NCBI RefSeq assembly: GCF_031954525.1
Contig: NZ_CP134867.1
Span: 3,720,001 to 3,784,000 of the forward strand
Reading direction: 5' to 3'
Length of the DNA: 64,000 nt
Origin: Dyella sp. BiH032
GTDB taxonomy: Bacteria > Pseudomonadota > Gammaproteobacteria > Xanthomonadales > Rhodanobacteraceae
Shown one piece after another: positions 62,403 through 64,000 of the stretch (position 1 is the first letter of the stretch; each line of letters starts with the position of its first letter). The notes under the pieces were generated by a model that was not told the origin of the DNA, did no database searches, and saw only the letters and a program-made list of their open reading frames with translations. The translations under genes were made by a program, and so were the position numbers.

Positions 62403-64000
62403 TCAGGCAGGCGCGCCGCCGCGCGCGGCGGCCATCAGGCGCTGCATCACCTGTTGCATCGCCAGCGGCTTGAGCGGCTTGTAGAGCAACATCGCGCCGG
62501 CGTCGAGCACGCGCTGCCGCAATTCGCTGTCGCGATCCGCGGTGAGCACCAGCGCCGGCACGTCCGGATGCACGCGGCGCAGCTCGTGCAGCACGTCCAG
62601 GCCGGTGACGCCGTGATCGAGGTGATAGTCGAGCACGCACAGATCCGGCCGCCATGGCGTTTCCAGCGCCTGGCGCGGCTGCGCGGCGACGTGGACTTCC
62701 CAGCCCCAGCCCTGCAACAGCGCCGCGAGGGCGGTCCGCGCCGCCGGCTCGTTGTCGAGCACCAGCGCGCGGCCGATAGCCACGCCGTGAGTCGCCGCAG
62801 GCGCGGCAACCGGTGATGGAGAAGACACGGCCCGCGCGCGCGGCACCTCGAGGTGGAACACGCTGCCCTGCCCAGGCCATGAGCGCAGCCCAAGCGGATG
62901 TTCGAGCAACGCCGCCATGCGCTGCGCGATCGATAGCCCGAGGCCCAGCCCCTGGCCGCCGGCATGCTGCAACCGATGGAACTCCTGGAAGATGCGTTCG
63001 CGTTCCTCCGGCGCGATGCCCGGCCCGGTATCCCAGACCTCCAGCCGCACGAACTCGCCACGACGGCGCACGCCGAGCAGCACGCGACCGCGCTCGGAGT
63101 AGCGCAGCGCGTTCGACAGGAAATTCTGCAATACGCGCCGCAGCAGCAACGGATCGGAACGCACCCAGACAGCGCTGTCGACCACGCTCAGGCGCATGCC
63201 GCGGTCGCCGGCCATGGCCTGGAATTCCGCGGCCAGCGGACCGAGCACTTCGCTCAAGGCGAACTCGCGTGGCTGCGGATGCAGGCGCCCGCCTTCCAGG
63301 CGCGCGATATCGAGAAGTCCGGCGAGCAACCCTTCCGTCGCCGCCAGCGCGCCCTGCAGGTGACGCACGGTGACCGCCTCGCCGCCGCGTTCGGCCAGCG
63401 TGTGCGCGAACAGCTGCGCAGCATGCAGCGGCTGCATCAGGTCATGGCTCACTGCGGCGAGGAAACGGCTCTTGGCCGCGTTCGCGCGCTGTGCCTCGGC
63501 CGTGGCCTCGGCGAGTTCGCGCGTGCGTTCCTCCACGCGCAATTCCAGCGTTTCGTTGGCGCGCTTGAGCGCGTCCTCCGCCTGGCGAAAGGCGGTGACA
63601 TCGGTGAAGGTGGCGACGAAGCCCCCGCCGGGCATGGGGTTGCCGCGGATCTCCACCACGGTGCCGTCCGGAAAGCGCCGCTCGGACAGATGCCGCGTGC
63701 CCGCGCGCATGTGCGCCAGGCGACGCTGCACGCGCGCCTCGACGTCGCCCTGTCCGATCATGCCGCGCGCAACGTTGTGGCGCGTGAGGTCTGCCACCGG
63801 GCGCCCCACCTGCAGCAGGCCTTCCGGATAGTCGAACAGGCTGGCGTAGCGGCGGTTCCACGCGACCAGGTGCAGTTCCGCGTCGACCACGCAGATGCCC
63901 TGGCTCATGTTCTCCAGCGCTGCTTCCAGCACGCGCTGGTTGAAGCGCAGGTCCTGCGCGGCTTCGCCGACGATGGCGGCGACGGTGTCCAGTTCGTCGC
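62403..64000 (-). CDS. PAS hybrid sensor histidine kinase, C-terminal part (N-terminus outside window)
   Basis: The frame is open to the last base, so at least 532 residues are seen and the N-terminus is missing. In order from the window edge: a helical linker (ELDTVAAIVGEAAQDLRFNQ), a PAS domain (LENMSQGICVVDAELHLVAWN), a coiled coil, phosphoacceptor His in VSHDLMQPLHAA, an ATPase domain (NFLSNALRYS, DTGPGIAPEE, GLGLSIAQ) and a receiver with Asp in LCVLDYHLDHG. The linker plus PAS layout is like CrbS/MxtR kinases, which carry a 13-helix SLC5 transporter-like domain upstream. That part cannot be checked here. It is paralogous to the kinase at 50034. Confidence 0.9.
   Translation of the reverse strand, partial: DELDTVAAIVGEAAQDLRFNQRVLEAALENMSQGICVVDAELHLVAWNRRYASLFDYPEGLLQVGRPVADLTRHNVARGMIGQGDVEARVQRRLAHMRAGTRHLSERRFPDGTVVEIRGNPMPGGGFVATFTDVTAFRQAEDALKRANETLELRVEERTRELAEATAEAQRANAAKSRFLAAVSHDLMQPLHAAQLFAHTLAERGGEAVTVRHLQGALAATEGLLAGLLDIARLEGGRLHPQPREFALSEVLGPLAAEFQAMAGDRGMRLSVVDSAVWVRSDPLLLRRVLQNFLSNALRYSERGRVLLGVRRRGEFVRLEVWDTGPGIAPEERERIFQEFHRLQHAGGQGLGLGLSIAQRMAALLEHPLGLRSWPGQGSVFHLEVPRARAVSSPSPVAAPAATHGVAIGRALVLDNEPAARTALAALLQGWGWEVHVAAQPRQALETPWRPDLCVLDYHLDHGVTGLDVLHELRRVHPDVPALVLTADRDSELRQRVLDAGAMLLYKPLKPLAMQQVMQRLMAAARGGAPA

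Noticed and set aside
1..64000. tRNA, rRNA or a phage-defence system
   Set aside because: I looked for tRNA-like cloverleafs, rRNA stretches and recognisable defence genes (restriction, retron, CBASS-type) and found none that I could support.

Overview
The window is high-GC, densely packed gammaproteobacterial chromosome. An aryl-polyene (xanthomonadin-type) pigment cluster, HscC/J-protein and FeoAB genes, a leucine-degradation gene set and dispersed multi-hairpin intergenic repeats suggest the order Lysobacterales (Xanthomonadales), probably Rhodanobacteraceae (Dyella, Luteibacter, Frateuria or Rhodanobacter). The family placement is an inference from gene content; no rRNA or tRNA gene was seen. 

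Layout. 1-11.3 kb: the distal part of an aryl-polyene biosynthesis operon, all on the + strand, with most genes joined by 4-base or slightly longer overlaps: MMPL exporter end, two ketosynthases, a chain-length-factor-like protein, PlsC acyltransferase, acyl carrier protein, a membrane protein, a FabZ-like half dehydratase, LpxL-type acyltransferase, hotdog thioesterase, methyltransferase, a third ketosynthase, the second half dehydratase and a FabG ketoreductase. A secreted small protein and a strong terminator close the region. 11.4-14.3 kb: an aldo-keto reductase, an unknown gene and isovaleryl-CoA dehydrogenase (liuA). 14.6-20.8 kb: a minus-strand chaperone-usher pilus operon (chaperone, usher, four paralogous subunits) that looks less GC-rich than its surroundings. 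21.6-25.4 kb: two small unknown genes and a lipoprotein-type subtilisin autotransporter. 25.7-39.9 kb: thiolase, an Ala-rich lipoprotein and the rest of the leucine/isovalerate pathway (liuB, liuC, liuD, liuE), interrupted by hscC plus a J-domain protein, a Fur-controlled feoAB set, and a VOC/cupin pair. 40.1-44.3 kb: a lipoprotein fused to a type IV pilin-like C-terminus, then typA. 

44.6-54 kb: an organic-acid uptake and sensing block (OprB-like porin, DctA, OprP-like porin, KgtP-type MFS permease, hybrid sensor kinase with a DctB-like periplasmic sensor region, LuxR-type response regulator). 54.1-61.1 kb: an autoregulated MerR/TipA-type regulator, malate dehydrogenase, an aminotransferase, GlsB/YeaQ-type and YidB-type small proteins, cyclophilin and a 3-hydroxybutyrate oligomer hydrolase. 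61.7-64 kb: a second LuxR-type regulator facing a second PAS hybrid kinase that runs off the window. 

The most unusual items are the complementary half active sites of the two dehydratases, the lipoprotein-pilin fusion, and a roughly 0.45-0.5 kb multi-hairpin repeat present twice, each copy beside one of the two related two-component loci. In those repeats one hairpin differs in both arms yet keeps its pairing.
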